Source: Phycisphaeraceae bacterium
Lineage (GTDB): Bacteria; Planctomycetota; Phycisphaerae; Phycisphaerales; Phycisphaeraceae
NCBI GenBank assembly: GCA_002686995.1
Contig: NYZC01000162.1
Span: 1 to 40,308, forward strand
Direction: 5' to 3'
Length of the DNA stretch: 40,308 nt
Numbering within the stretch: the stretch's first letter is position 1; each line of letters begins with the position of its first letter. A program made the translations under genes and the position numbers. Shown here in pieces: positions 7,082 to 16,822 of this stretch. The notes under the pieces were generated by a model that was not told the origin of the DNA, did not search any database, and worked only from the letters and a program-made list of their open reading frames with translations.

Positions 7082-10000
7082 ATGGCATGGTCAACCGGAC
7101 ACCTTCTGGACCGACTGATCCGTCGGCTCCTTCGACCGCGCCATGACCCGGACGCGCGACCCGCGGCCGATCCGTGTCGCGTCGAGACGCTCGAGCCGCG
7201 CATCCTGCTCAACGGACAGATCGGACCTCCGACGGTCGAGGACTTCTCCGTCAACGACGGCGCCGCTCATCGATCGCGCGTGAGCGCGGTTTCCGTCCGC
7301 TTCTCCCATGACGTCTCGGAGAGCGTGGACCGCGGCGACCTTTCGATCCGAGACGCCGACGACGGCAGCGACGTCGATCTCTCGGCGGCCACGGTCGCCT
7401 TCGACGCCCTGACGAACACGGCACGGTGGGATTTCTCGGCGCTGCCCGGCGGCACGCTTCCGGAAGGCAACTATGCGGCCCGCGTCTCGGGCACCGGGAT
7501 CTTCGCGTTCGGCGATCAGCAGCTCGACGGCAACGGCGACGGGGTTGGCGGCGACGACTATCCCTTCGAGGTTCACCGCTATTTCGGCGACAGCGACGGG
7601 GACCGCGACGTCGACGCGCTCGACCTGTTCCATTACGGCGCGACCCACCTCGCCCGCGCCGAGGACGGGCGCTTCGATCCGCGATTCGACAGTGAAGCGG
7701 ACGGCGACGTCGACTTCCGGGACCTGTTCCTGTTCCGCCTGAACCACCTGACGGCGCTGCCGGCACCGATCGAAGTGTCGGCAGGCCTGTCGCGCGACAC
7801 GGCCCGGGGCGGGCAGACGAACGACGACCGCGTTACGTCCGACACGACGATCCGCGGCCGGGTGTCGTTTCCGGACGCGGCCGCCTCGATTCGCGCCGGT
7901 CTCGACGGTAGCCCGGTGACGTTCGATCTCGAGGTCACGTCGAACGGGTCGTTCCTGATTGATCAGGCGCTACTCGAAAGCATCCAGGGCGGCAGCGTCG
8001 TGGACGACGGCCCTCACACGCTTCACGTCGCGGCGACGCCGATCTCGGATCTCGATGTCATTGCTGATTTCGCATTCGTCAAGGATTCGACGCCTCCGGA
8101 GGTCGTCCTCTCGCTCGTCAGCGACCTCGAGCCCGTGGCGCCCGATGCGACGGGCCAGGGAGGCGGATTCGTCGACCTCTCCACGTTCTTCCTTTCCCCG
8201 CCATCTATCGGCGGCGGTCTCGTCAGCTTCGACGTCGACCTGGACTACGTCGACGCCGAGGGCCGACGCCTGGTCTATTTCGGAATCGACGTCTCGGAGA
8301 GCGACGACGCACTCACGGGCACGAGCACTGACTTCAGCGCCTTCTCGTTTGCTCCCGCGTCGTCCCTGCCCGCGGCCTGGCAGCAGATTCCGGGCGCCAG
8401 GTTCGGGGACGGCCCGCTACTTTCTGGCGTCGAGTTCGAGACCGCGGGCATCGGACTGCTGCCGGGTCGGCACCTGCTTGGCACGCTTTCCCTCGACCTG
8501 AACGCCTTGAGCGTCGATTCCGCCGAAGAGATCCCCGTCTCGATCCTGGGCGCCGACTCGGTGCTCGGCGTCGAGTTCGCCGAAGGCGCGCCCAGCGCGG
8601 CGCTGACCGGACCCGCAACCTTCGAGTTCACGGTTCCCGGCTTCGACCCGGGCGAGCAGACGTTCAGCCCCGGTCGGGTGGATTCCCCGGTCGTGCGCGT
8701 CGATGCGGAGCCGGACAGTCTCGTGCGCGTCTTCGTCGACGATCAGGAATTCCTTCAGCAGATCGTGACCGGTCCCATCGAGGTGCCGATCACCGACCTC
8801 ACTCCCGGGCCGCACGACGTGCGTGCAACCGCGGAGGACATCGCCGGCAATGTCGGAGCGTCGAACGTGCTCCAGGTCGGCGAGACCACACCTGCACGGG
8901 AAACGAGTGGACTTCAGTCTGACGGCAACGTCGGCGAGTGGACCGGTAACGGTGACGGCATGACCTGGGAGGATCCGGACAACTGGGGCGGCCAGGTCGT
9001 GCCGGGCGAGTTCGACGACGTCAGGATCACCAGCGGGGGCTTCGAGATCACGATCAACGGCGATGCAAGGATCTTCGGGCTGGAAAGCGCCGCCGATCTG
9101 CGCGTCACCGGCTCCCTCACCGTGCTCGGCACGGGCACGATCAGCGGCGCGCTCATCGTGGATCCAGGCGCGCGGGTGACGGTCGACGGGGCGTCGTCGT
9201 CACTCCGGGCGGACGGCAGCACCACGATCGACGGCGCCGAGCTTGACGCGCTCAACGGCGGCCTGCTGGAGCTTCCTGCGGCAACGAGCTTCACCGACGG
9301 CATCGCGACACTGTCGGGCGGGTCACTGGACATGCCGGGCCTGACGACGATCGACCGCAGCCGCTTCCAGGTGAGCGGCGGCTCGACCTTTACCCTGGCT
9401 TCGGGGGTGGCGAGCTACTCGTCATCGGTGGGCGTCGGATTCAACGAGGATCGGACGATGCTCTCGGCGGACGGTACCGGCACGGTGCTCGACCTCTCTG
9501 CGCTGACGACGATCGAAGGGCTGTTCAGCGGGTTCGGGGCGATTCGCCAGGTGGTGACGTCGACGGGCGGCGGGCGCATCGACCTGTCCGGCGTCACGTC
9601 GATCAACGCGGGGGCCCGTGACGGCCCGTTCGAGATCGCGATCTCCGGCGACGGCACGATCGACCTCTCGGCACTGGCGACGCTGACCGGCAACCGTGAC
9701 GGCATCCTGCTGACGAACCCGGACGACCTGCCTGCGCTCACTTCGGCGTCGGGCACGACAATCGTGCTGGATGCCGGCAGCACGCCCCAGGCCGCGCTGC
9801 TGCAGGCGCTGACCGACAGCACCGTGCAGATCGGCGACGGCGCCGTCCTGGACGCGCCCGTCCTTGCAGATATCACGGACTCGCGTATCGAGATCGCCGG
9901 CACGGGTGTGCTCACCGCACCGGGGCTCACGACGATCACGGGAGCGCGTTTCATCCTGACATCGGGCGCTCGGTACACGCTGCCCGCGACCCTTGCGACG

Positions 10001-13000
10001 TACAACGGCTCCGGCCTGGGCATCAACGAGAAACGCACGGTGTTCTCGGCCGACGGGCCTGGGACGGTGCTCGATCTCAGCGGACTGCAGCGCATCGATG
10101 CCGTCTTCATCGGGCTGGGCGCGCTACTTCAGCTCGTGACGGCGACGGACGGAGGGCGCATCGACCTGTCCGGCCTCACGGAGATCGAGGCCGGCGGCAG
10201 CGGCGCGAACGGCGGCGGCCCCTTCGAGTTTCGGACGGACACCACGGGCGCGATCGATCTTTCCTCACTCGCGACGATCACCGGCCGATCGAGCGGCGTC
10301 CTGTTCACCGCCGGATCGGCTCTTCTCGCGCTTCCGTCGCTCGTCATCGCGGACCGCGTCGACTACACCGTGCCGGCTCCGACGTCGCTTCCACTGCTGG
10401 AAGTGCTGATCAACAGCGTCCTGACGATTCCGGACACGTCTTCCGTCTCGGCGCCGCTGCTCGGCGATTTGGACAACACGGAAGTCGCGCTCGACGGCAG
10501 CGGCACGTTCGATGCCCCCGTGCTCACGACGATCGCCCGCGCCCGGTTCATTCTGACTGGCGGGGCGCAGTACGCCCTGCCTGCGTCGCTCACCGCCTAT
10601 GACGCCTCCGGCGGAATGAACATCAACGAAAAGCGGGACGTGTTCATCGCCGACGGCGCCGGGACCGTGCTCGATCTCTCGTCGCTTCAGCGGATCGATG
10701 CGCTGTTCGTCTCTCTCGGCGCGCTGCTTCAGCTTGTCAGCGCCTCCAACGGCGGTCGGATCGATCTGTCCGGCCTCGCCGAGGTCGAGGCCGGGGGACG
10801 GGGGGCCAACGGCGGAGGCCCCTTCGAGTTCAGGGCCGAATCCAACGCCATCATCGACCTGCCGAACCTGACCCGCCTGACCGGACAGGACGCCGGGATC
10901 CTCGTCAGCGTACTTCCCGACGGCGTCTTCAATCTCGGGAGCGAACTCGCCGTCGCACGCACGCGGGTCGACATTGCGGACGGCGCATCGCTGATCGCCA
11001 CGCGCCTGACGCTCGAAGAGGCTGCAACACTGAGCGGCGCCGGCGTGCTGACGGGCGAGGTCACCGGCGCGGGCACCATTGCTCCCGATGGCCGGCTTAC
11101 GGTCGACGGACCGGTCGCGCAATCGACGGACGGCCGCATCGAGATCGGGATCGGCGGCACCGACCCCGGCACCGGGCATGACGTGCTGGCGATCACCGGC
11201 GTCGCGGACCTGAACGGCACGTTCGCGGTGGCGCTGACCGGTGGATTCGTGCCCGCGATCGAAGCAAGCTTCGACGTCGTCGCCTACGCGTCGCGCCTCG
11301 GCGCCTTCGCCGTGCTCGAAGGGCTCGACCCGGGTTCAGGCATCGAGTTCGTGCCCTTCATCGAGAGCGACCGGATCACGCTGGTGGTGGCCGCCGCGAT
11401 GCCTCCGCCCGATCTCGCCGTCACCGCGTTCGCCGCGGAGCAGATGACGATCGGCGATCCCGCTTCCATCGACGTGAGCTACACCGTCGAAAACCAGGGG
11501 TTGGGCAACCCGCGCGTCGACAACTGGGATGATGCGATCGTCCTTTCGACCGATGACGTCGTGGGCAACGGCGACGACGTGATCGGCACACGATTCGCGC
11601 GAACGACCGGACTCGACGCAGGCGAGGGCTATTCCCGCAACGAAACGATCCTGTTGCCTGCCGGCCTCGTGGGCACGTTCCACGTTTTCCTCGTCGCCGA
11701 CATCGACGGCGACCTGATCAAGGAGACCGAGCGGGCGAACAACGTTCTCGAAGCGCCCGAAATGCTGACGGTGATTCCGATTCCGTACGCCGACCTGGTG
11801 GTGGACAGCGTCACGGCTCCGGCCACCGGCGCCAGCGGCCAGCCGTTGGGAATCACCTGGCAGGTCAGCAATCGGGGCCTTGGCCAGACCGATGTCATCA
11901 ACTGGGGCGATACGGTCCACCTGTCGACCGACAGCGCCGGCGTCGACCGCATCGCGACGCTCGGCGAGCTGGAGCATCTCGGCCACCTCGGCGTCGGCGA
12001 CGGCTACACGCGCACCGCCACGTTCACCCTGCCCGACGGTCTTGCCGGCACCTTCTACGTCGTCGTCGCGTCGGGTTCCTCGGGCGGCCCGTTCGAGTTC
12101 ACCTTTGACGACAACAACACGGGCGTATCGACCGCGGTCGACGTCGCCCTCAGCCCGACGGCCGACCTCGAGCTGACCAGCGTCACCGCGCCCCCGGTCG
12201 CCGAGGAGGGCGCATTCATCGACGTGTCCTGGACTGTGTCGAACATCGGCGCCGGCGATGCCGAAGGCGCCGACCTCGATGACGACGTCGAAGGCCTTCG
12301 CGGCTGGCGTGACGTCGTCTACCTCAGGGCGACCGGCGACCCGAACGCCGAGCAGATCGAGATCGGCTCGTTCGCGTTCACCGGGACGCTCGCGGCCGGT
12401 GCGACGTACAGCCGGCTCGAATCCCTGCGCCTTCCCGATCAGATCAACGGCCAGTTCGACGTGACCGTCGTCACCGATTTCGACGGCGCGGTCTTCGAAG
12501 ACGGGGCGGTCGCCAACAACGCACGGACGCACGGCACGCCCCTGAGCGTCACGGTCATGCCGCGGCCCGACCTGCAGGTGGCCGGCATCACCGTGCCCGT
12601 GAGCGCTGTCAACGCAGGCGGCGCGGTCAGTGTCGAATACGAGATCATCAACCAGGGCACGGTGACCACCCCTGCCGCCGGTTGGGTCGACCGCGTCTAC
12701 CTTTCGCTCGACACCGAAGTGACCGGCGACGACATCCTGATCAGCGAGGTGCCGAACGCAGCGTCGCTGGCGCCGGGCGAGCAGTACCTCGGCATCACGG
12801 GATCCGTCGAGGTGCCGCTGCGGTTCCGCGGCGAGGTGTTCGTGCTCGTGTTCACGGATGCCGACGGCGCCGTCGACGAGTGGCCGAACGATCAGAACAA
12901 CGTGGCGTTCGCTTCGATGTTCGTGAACCCGCTCCCGTTCGCCGACCTCGTGACGAGCGACGTCATCGTCCCCGCGCAGGCCGTTGCGGGTGAGCAGATC

Positions 13001-16000
13001 ACGGTGCGATACACGGTCACCAACCTCGGTGCGGGCGTCACGTCGGCGAGCGCATGGACCGATTCGATCTGGCTGACCGTCGACCGCAACCGCCCGCATC
13101 CCGGCGAAGGTGATTTCCTGCTCGCCACGGTCGATCACGACGGCGCGCTGCCGGTGGACGGCGGGTACGACGAGCAACAGACGGTCACGATCCCGGGCAA
13201 TCTCGATTCGGGCCTCTACTACATCACCCCCTGGTCCGACACGTACGCGATCGTGCTCGAGGACACGCTCGCCGCCAACGTGAACCCCGACGACCCGAAC
13301 GAGATCGACAACAACAACTACAAGGCCGCGGCCATCGACGTCATCGGCGCGCTGCCCGACCTCGTGGTGACGGAAGTGACCATCGATCCCGGGGCCTCGG
13401 CGGGGGCGACGACCTCCATCGCCTACACCGTCCGCAACCGCGGTGCCCAGCGGGTGCCCGATGGAAGCTGGGTCGACCGCATCTACCTGTCGAACGAGCC
13501 GGATCCGCTCTCGGGCGCGGCGCGCAGCCTGATGCTCGCAGAGGTCACGCGCGACGGGCCGCTCGAGACGAATGCCGAGTACGCCGAGACCGTCGACGTG
13601 CTGCTCTCTCCCTCGGCGCGCGGTCAGTTCATCGTCGTGGTCAGCGACGACCAGCTGCCCGAGGCCTCTGAGACGCACCAGTCGGTCAAGGAGCTCGACG
13701 AAGCGAACAACCAGGGTCTCACGGCCGTCGACATCACCCCGCTGGATGTCGATCTCGTCGTGTCCGACGTGCAGTTCGAGCCGTCCGTCCTGTCGGGCGA
13801 AACAACGACGGTGCGCTATACGCTGACCAACGTCGGCACCGACACGACATGGGACGGCGGCCAGTACCACATCGACTTCATCTGGCTGTCTGCGGATCCG
13901 CAGTTCATCCGCCTGCGCTCGTCCTATCTCGGTGCGAACGTCGTCGCCCTGCCGCAGCCGCTCGGTCCCGGCGAGAGCTACGAGGTCACGTACGAGGCGA
14001 CGATGCCGCCCGGCACCGACGGCGATTACTACCTGCACATCCATATGGATGCGCACAACGATCTCTCGCCGCTGTTCTTCCCGACGCTGGCGCGCATCGT
14101 GCGGACGGGCTGGTGGCCCGCCGAGACCGGCCGCAACGACGACTGGCTCGACGAGTTCCGGCGCTGGGCCTACGAGGATCCGACGAACAACCTGTCGAGC
14201 TGGCACGTGCCGATCACCTACCGGGAGGCCGATCTGCGCATCACGACCGTCGCCGTGCCGCCGACCGCCGCGGCCGGAGAGACGATCGACGTCGATTACA
14301 CGGTTCGGAACGAGGGAACGCGGGCCACGCGCGCCGACGAATGGACGGATCGGCTGTTCCTCTCGCGTGATCCGTCGCTCGACAACCGCGACCTCGAGCT
14401 GGCGCTGCAACCGCATCGGGGTACGCTCGATGTTGACGAGACCTACGACGCGACCCTGCGCCTCCGGCTCCCGGAAGGGATCGAAGGCGACTTCCACCTG
14501 CTCCTCCTGACCGACGCGTGGGCCTTCCGCGACCGCTTCGGCCTCCAGCCCACCAGCGACATCGGGTTCGGACTGCCGGGCGTCGACTTCGAGGACGACC
14601 CGCAGCTGTTCCCGTGGGACCTCGCCTCCGAGGCGCAGCGGGTCCTCGCCCGCGGCGATGTCGACGAATACCAGGACGAGGCGGACAACCTGCTGTCGAT
14701 CCCGCTGCCGGTGACCGCGGTCGATCCTCCCGACCTGCAGGTCACCGACCTCGTCGCGCCGCTGCGGGCCGAGAACGGCCGCGCGCTCGACTTCGAATAC
14801 ACCGTGGCGAACCTCGGCGGTGACACGCCGGCGTCACAGCGGAAGTGGTCCGATCTCGTCTACCTCTCGCGCGACGCGCTGCTCGATACCGGCGCGGATC
14901 TCTTCCTCGCCGAACTGGAGCGGAACGGCGGTCTCGCCGGAAGCGACAGCTACACCGTCGTGGACTCGGTCCAGGTGCCGACCGGCATCAGCGGCGGCTG
15001 GTTCCTGTTCGTCGTCACGGACCCGCCACGCACCACCGTGATCGGCGACGTCTTCGAAGGCGCCAACGAGCGCAACAACGACCGCGCGAGCGCCGTCCCG
15101 GTGATCATCGAGCTGCCACCGCCGACCGATCTCGAGGTGACCGACATCGTCGTGCCCGGCGCCGCCAGCGCCGGCGAAGAGATCGAAATCGAATGGACCG
15201 TGACCAATACGAGCGGCGAGCCGGTGACCGGCGCATGGTTCGACGCTGTCTACGCTTCCGCGGATGCGGTCTGGGACGTCGGAGACCGGCCGCTCGGACG
15301 CCTCGCCTTCGACGGCACGCTCGCGCCCGGCGCGTCGTACACCTCGACGTTTGAAACCCGGCTCGCTCCGATCACGCCCGGCCCCTATCGAGTGATCGTT
15401 CGCACCGACATCTTCGACGTCGTGCACGAGGAGATCGGTGAAACCAACAACAGCACGACGTCGCCGCAGACGATGACCGTGACAGCGCCGACGATCGAGC
15501 TGGGCGTCCCGCGCGACCTTCGGCTGTCGACGGGCGACGAGAAGCTGTTCGGGGTCGTGGTTCCACAGGATCAGACGCTGCGCGTGACGCTGACGGCCTC
15601 GGACAATCGGTCCGTGCACGAGCTGTTCGTGCGTCACCTCGAGGCGCCGACGAGCGCCCGGTTCGACGCTGCGTACGAGGGCGGGCTCTCGTCGAACCTC
15701 GTCGCGACTGCGCCGGATACGCAGGCGGGCGAGTACTTCGTCCTTGTCCGCGCGCACGCTGAGCCGAACCCGTTCACGCGCGTCACGCTTCTCGCCGAGC
15801 TCTTGCCGCTGGCGATCACGGCGGTGCACAGCGACGTCGGGGGCGACGGCGTCCACGTCACGACGACGATCGACGGCGCGCGGTTCCATCCGGATGCGAT
15901 CGTCAAGCTGGTGCGTCCGGGTTTCGAGGAGCGCGACCCGGTCGTGCACGACGTGGTGAGCAGCGCGAAGATCATCGCGACGTTCGATCTCGCAGGCGCG

Positions 16001-16783
16001 CCCCTTGGCCTCTACGACGTCAAGGTCATCAATCCCGACGGCGAGGAAGCGATCGTCCCGTACCGGTTCCTCGTCGAGCGGGCCATCGAGCCCGAGGTGA
16101 CGATCGGCGTCGGCGGTCCCCGCGCCATCCTTGCCGGCGACACGGGGACCTACAGCGTCGCCCTGAGCAATCTCGGCAATCTCGACGCCCCCTACGTGTT
16201 CTTCGAGGTGGGCATTCCCGAGCTTGGACACAACAGATTCGTCTACGGCCTGCCGTACCTCGATTTCACCTCGAACGTGCGCGGTGGCCCGACCGTGGCG
16301 GCGCTGGCGGACGTGCCGTTCGCCGAGCTCGATTCGGCGGTCAACACGACGGGTGACGTCCTGGCTCCCGGTTACCTGTTCGATCAGCACGCGCAGGGCT
16401 TCACCGGGGTGTCGTTCAACGTTTCGACCTACCCCGGACTGCGCGAGCTGTACGAGCGGGCGTTCGAGGAGCTGCGCGAGAAGCTCTACGGCATCTTCCC
16501 GATCCATCGCGAGCTGGGCACGCTCGACGACGGACCGCAGAATCTCGACGCGATCTTCCCGGGCCTCAAGGACCTGTTCTTCGCGGTCGGCGGCATCCCC
16601 GACGACGTCACGCAGGTCTTCATCCCGTTCCAGTTCCACGTGGTCGCATCGGCGACCGCGATGACGCGGGCCGAGTTCGTCGAGCACACCGTGTCGGAGG
16701 CGATAACCCTTCGTGCGGCGATCCTCGAGGATCCGGGCGCCACCCCGGCGCTGCTCGCGATCGCCGCCGATCCGCAGATCTGA
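7082..16783 (+). CDS. Giant LEPR-XLL surface protein, N-terminal 3,233 residues (ends at in-frame TGA)
   Basis: This is the first part of a giant repeat protein. An arginine-rich start leads to a VETLEPRILLNG motif (LEPR-XLL type, residues 37-43), which in such proteins replaces an obvious Sec signal peptide. Then follow an Ig-like domain (about 50-165) and a dockerin-like calcium repeat (169-223), more Ig-like sequence to about 605, a beta-helix-like region with three long repeats (617-1437), ten CARDB-like repeats (1443-2800), and a module with prepeptidase-like and IPT-like strands. It stops at a single TGA at 16781-16783, after which the same frame continues for 7,121 codons. Only one cysteine was noticed. 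A secreted or surface role is inferred from composition and domains. The ATG at 7082 is the first start in the frame and lacks a Shine-Dalgarno sequence. Confidence 0.88.
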   Translation: MAWSTGHLLDRLIRRLLRPRHDPDARPAADPCRVETLEPRILLNGQIGPPTVEDFSVNDGAAHRSRVSAVSVRFSHDVSESVDRGDLSIRDADDGSDVDLSAATVAFDALTNTARWDFSALPGGTLPEGNYAARVSGTGIFAFGDQQLDGNGDGVGGDDYPFEVHRYFGDSDGDRDVDALDLFHYGATHLARAEDGRFDPRFDSEADGDVDFRDLFLFRLNHLTALPAPIEVSAGLSRDTARGGQTNDDRVTSDTTIRGRVSFPDAAASIRAGLDGSPVTFDLEVTSNGSFLIDQALLESIQGGSVVDDGPHTLHVAATPISDLDVIADFAFVKDSTPPEVVLSLVSDLEPVAPDATGQGGGFVDLSTFFLSPPSIGGGLVSFDVDLDYVDAEGRRLVYFGIDVSESDDALTGTSTDFSAFSFAPASSLPAAWQQIPGARFGDGPLLSGVEFETAGIGLLPGRHLLGTLSLDLNALSVDSAEEIPVSILGADSVLGVEFAEGAPSAALTGPATFEFTVPGFDPGEQTFSPGRVDSPVVRVDAEPDSLVRVFVDDQEFLQQIVTGPIEVPITDLTPGPHDVRATAEDIAGNVGASNVLQVGETTPARETSGLQSDGNVGEWTGNGDGMTWEDPDNWGGQVVPGEFDDVRITSGGFEITINGDARIFGLESAADLRVTGSLTVLGTGTISGALIVDPGARVTVDGASSSLRADGSTTIDGAELDALNGGLLELPAATSFTDGIATLSGGSLDMPGLTTIDRSRFQVSGGSTFTLASGVASYSSSVGVGFNEDRTMLSADGTGTVLDLSALTTIEGLFSGFGAIRQVVTSTGGGRIDLSGVTSINAGARDGPFEIAISGDGTIDLSALATLTGNRDGILLTNPDDLPALTSASGTTIVLDAGSTPQAALLQALTDSTVQIGDGAVLDAPVLADITDSRIEIAGTGVLTAPGLTTITGARFILTSGARYTLPATLATYNGSGLGINEKRTVFSADGPGTVLDLSGLQRIDAVFIGLGALLQLVTATDGGRIDLSGLTEIEAGGSGANGGGPFEFRTDTTGAIDLSSLATITGRSSGVLFTAGSALLALPSLVIADRVDYTVPAPTSLPLLEVLINSVLTIPDTSSVSAPLLGDLDNTEVALDGSGTFDAPVLTTIARARFILTGGAQYALPASLTAYDASGGMNINEKRDVFIADGAGTVLDLSSLQRIDALFVSLGALLQLVSASNGGRIDLSGLAEVEAGGRGANGGGPFEFRAESNAIIDLPNLTRLTGQDAGILVSVLPDGVFNLGSELAVARTRVDIADGASLIATRLTLEEAATLSGAGVLTGEVTGAGTIAPDGRLTVDGPVAQSTDGRIEIGIGGTDPGTGHDVLAITGVADLNGTFAVALTGGFVPAIEASFDVVAYASRLGAFAVLEGLDPGSGIEFVPFIESDRITLVVAAAMPPPDLAVTAFAAEQMTIGDPASIDVSYTVENQGLGNPRVDNWDDAIVLSTDDVVGNGDDVIGTRFARTTGLDAGEGYSRNETILLPAGLVGTFHVFLVADIDGDLIKETERANNVLEAPEMLTVIPIPYADLVVDSVTAPATGASGQPLGITWQVSNRGLGQTDVINWGDTVHLSTDSAGVDRIATLGELEHLGHLGVGDGYTRTATFTLPDGLAGTFYVVVASGSSGGPFEFTFDDNNTGVSTAVDVALSPTADLELTSVTAPPVAEEGAFIDVSWTVSNIGAGDAEGADLDDDVEGLRGWRDVVYLRATGDPNAEQIEIGSFAFTGTLAAGATYSRLESLRLPDQINGQFDVTVVTDFDGAVFEDGAVANNARTHGTPLSVTVMPRPDLQVAGITVPVSAVNAGGAVSVEYEIINQGTVTTPAAGWVDRVYLSLDTEVTGDDILISEVPNAASLAPGEQYLGITGSVEVPLRFRGEVFVLVFTDADGAVDEWPNDQNNVAFASMFVNPLPFADLVTSDVIVPAQAVAGEQITVRYTVTNLGAGVTSASAWTDSIWLTVDRNRPHPGEGDFLLATVDHDGALPVDGGYDEQQTVTIPGNLDSGLYYITPWSDTYAIVLEDTLAANVNPDDPNEIDNNNYKAAAIDVIGALPDLVVTEVTIDPGASAGATTSIAYTVRNRGAQRVPDGSWVDRIYLSNEPDPLSGAARSLMLAEVTRDGPLETNAEYAETVDVLLSPSARGQFIVVVSDDQLPEASETHQSVKELDEANNQGLTAVDITPLDVDLVVSDVQFEPSVLSGETTTVRYTLTNVGTDTTWDGGQYHIDFIWLSADPQFIRLRSSYLGANVVALPQPLGPGESYEVTYEATMPPGTDGDYYLHIHMDAHNDLSPLFFPTLARIVRTGWWPAETGRNDDWLDEFRRWAYEDPTNNLSSWHVPITYREADLRITTVAVPPTAAAGETIDVDYTVRNEGTRATRADEWTDRLFLSRDPSLDNRDLELALQPHRGTLDVDETYDATLRLRLPEGIEGDFHLLLLTDAWAFRDRFGLQPTSDIGFGLPGVDFEDDPQLFPWDLASEAQRVLARGDVDEYQDEADNLLSIPLPVTAVDPPDLQVTDLVAPLRAENGRALDFEYTVANLGGDTPASQRKWSDLVYLSRDALLDTGADLFLAELERNGGLAGSDSYTVVDSVQVPTGISGGWFLFVVTDPPRTTVIGDVFEGANERNNDRASAVPVIIELPPPTDLEVTDIVVPGAASAGEEIEIEWTVTNTSGEPVTGAWFDAVYASADAVWDVGDRPLGRLAFDGTLAPGASYTSTFETRLAPITPGPYRVIVRTDIFDVVHEEIGETNNSTTSPQTMTVTAPTIELGVPRDLRLSTGDEKLFGVVVPQDQTLRVTLTASDNRSVHELFVRHLEAPTSARFDAAYEGGLSSNLVATAPDTQAGEYFVLVRAHAEPNPFTRVTLLAELLPLAITAVHSDVGGDGVHVTTTIDGARFHPDAIVKLVRPGFEERDPVVHDVVSSAKIIATFDLAGAPLGLYDVKVINPDGEEAIVPYRFLVERAIEPEVTIGVGGPRAILAGDTGTYSVALSNLGNLDAPYVFFEVGIPELGHNRFVYGLPYLDFTSNVRGGPTVAALADVPFAELDSAVNTTGDVLAPGYLFDQHAQGFTGVSFNVSTYPGLRELYERAFEELREKLYGIFPIHRELGTLDDGPQNLDAIFPGLKDLFFAVGGIPDDVTQVFIPFQFHVVASATAMTRAEFVEHTVSEAITLRAAILEDPGATPALLAIAADPQI
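7190..7210 (+). other. LEPR-XLL motif
   Basis: These codons give LEPRILL within VETLEPRILLNG, at residues 37-43. This motif marks the N-terminus of very large repeat proteins in planctomycetes and some other bacteria; its sorting role is not established. No hydrophobic signal peptide core is visible before or after it. Confidence 0.8.
7586..7750 (+). repeat. Dockerin-like calcium-binding repeat 1
   Basis: Two EF-hand-like loops, GDSDGDRDVDALDLF and EADGDVDFRDLFLF, are separated by about 25 residues. The DxDxDxDxxD spacing fits calcium ligands. It directly follows an Ig-like domain ending in LDGNGDGVGGDDY, the usual planctomycete arrangement. Confidence 0.8.
8930..11390 (+). repeat. Beta-helix-like region with three long repeats
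   Basis: Short IDLS/LDLS turns recur throughout. Three related units start at about 9341, 9925 and 10522 (584 and 597 bases apart), each running from LTTI through GTVLDLS and GGRIDLSG to a final LTG. Units 2 and 3 are much closer to each other (both with GANGGGPFEF) than to unit 1, so the last duplication is younger. The region ends with a cap-like segment (LSGAGVLTGEVTGAGTIAPD) of the kind seen in autotransporter-type beta-helices. Confidence 0.75.
11402..15475 (+). repeat. Array of ten CARDB-like domains
   Basis: Ten domains begin with a [PAVT]DL[xx]V phrase near 11408, 11788, 12160, 12567, 12940, 13357, 13748, 14228, 14728 and 15125. Each has a strand like YTVxNxG, a W-x-D-x-[VIL]-x-LS phrase and a closing D-x-x-N-N/E-x-N-N turn. 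CARDB is a cell-adhesion-related Ig-like fold found in bacteria and archaea. Unit length varies from about 125 to 165 residues. Confidence 0.85.
16781..16783 (+). other. Single in-frame TGA dividing the giant gene
   Basis: The frame reads ADPQI, then TGA, then SNLYLAALEEAGLLQP. Both flanks are in the same frame (7082 and 16820 are both 2 modulo 3) with no shift. TGG to TGA is a one-base change and would restore a tryptophan. Sequencing error, nonsense mutation, readthrough or reinitiation are all possible. Confidence 0.9.
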
Positions 16784-16795
16784 TCGAACCTGTAC

Positions 16796-16822
16796 CTGGC
16801 CGCCCTGGAGGAGGCCGGGTTG
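16796..16822 (+). promoter_or_regulatory. Possible translational restart: GGAGGAGG and TTG in a small hairpin
   Basis: GGAGGAGG at 16807-16814 lies five bases before an in-frame TTG at 16820-16822, 36 bases after the TGA. CTGGCC (16796-16801) can pair with GGCCGG (16813-16818), placing GGAGGA in the loop. The same bases also simply encode LEEAGL, so the signal may be fortuitous. Confidence 0.35.

Noticed and set aside
11336-14497. A 1,053-codon open frame on the minus strand
   Set aside because: It lies opposite the CARDB array and has an arginine/aspartate/valine-rich composition without domains. It is the expected antisense shadow of GC-rich coding DNA with strong codon bias. The long minus-strand frames at 14834-17902, 18089-22312 and 28871-32200 are rejected for the same reason.
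16781-16818. Selenocysteine insertion at the TGA with the hairpin 16796-16818 as SECIS
   Set aside because: The hairpin is at a plausible distance, but the protein is almost cysteine-free and structural, and the loop does not match the bacterial SECIS features I know. A TGG to TGA change is simpler.
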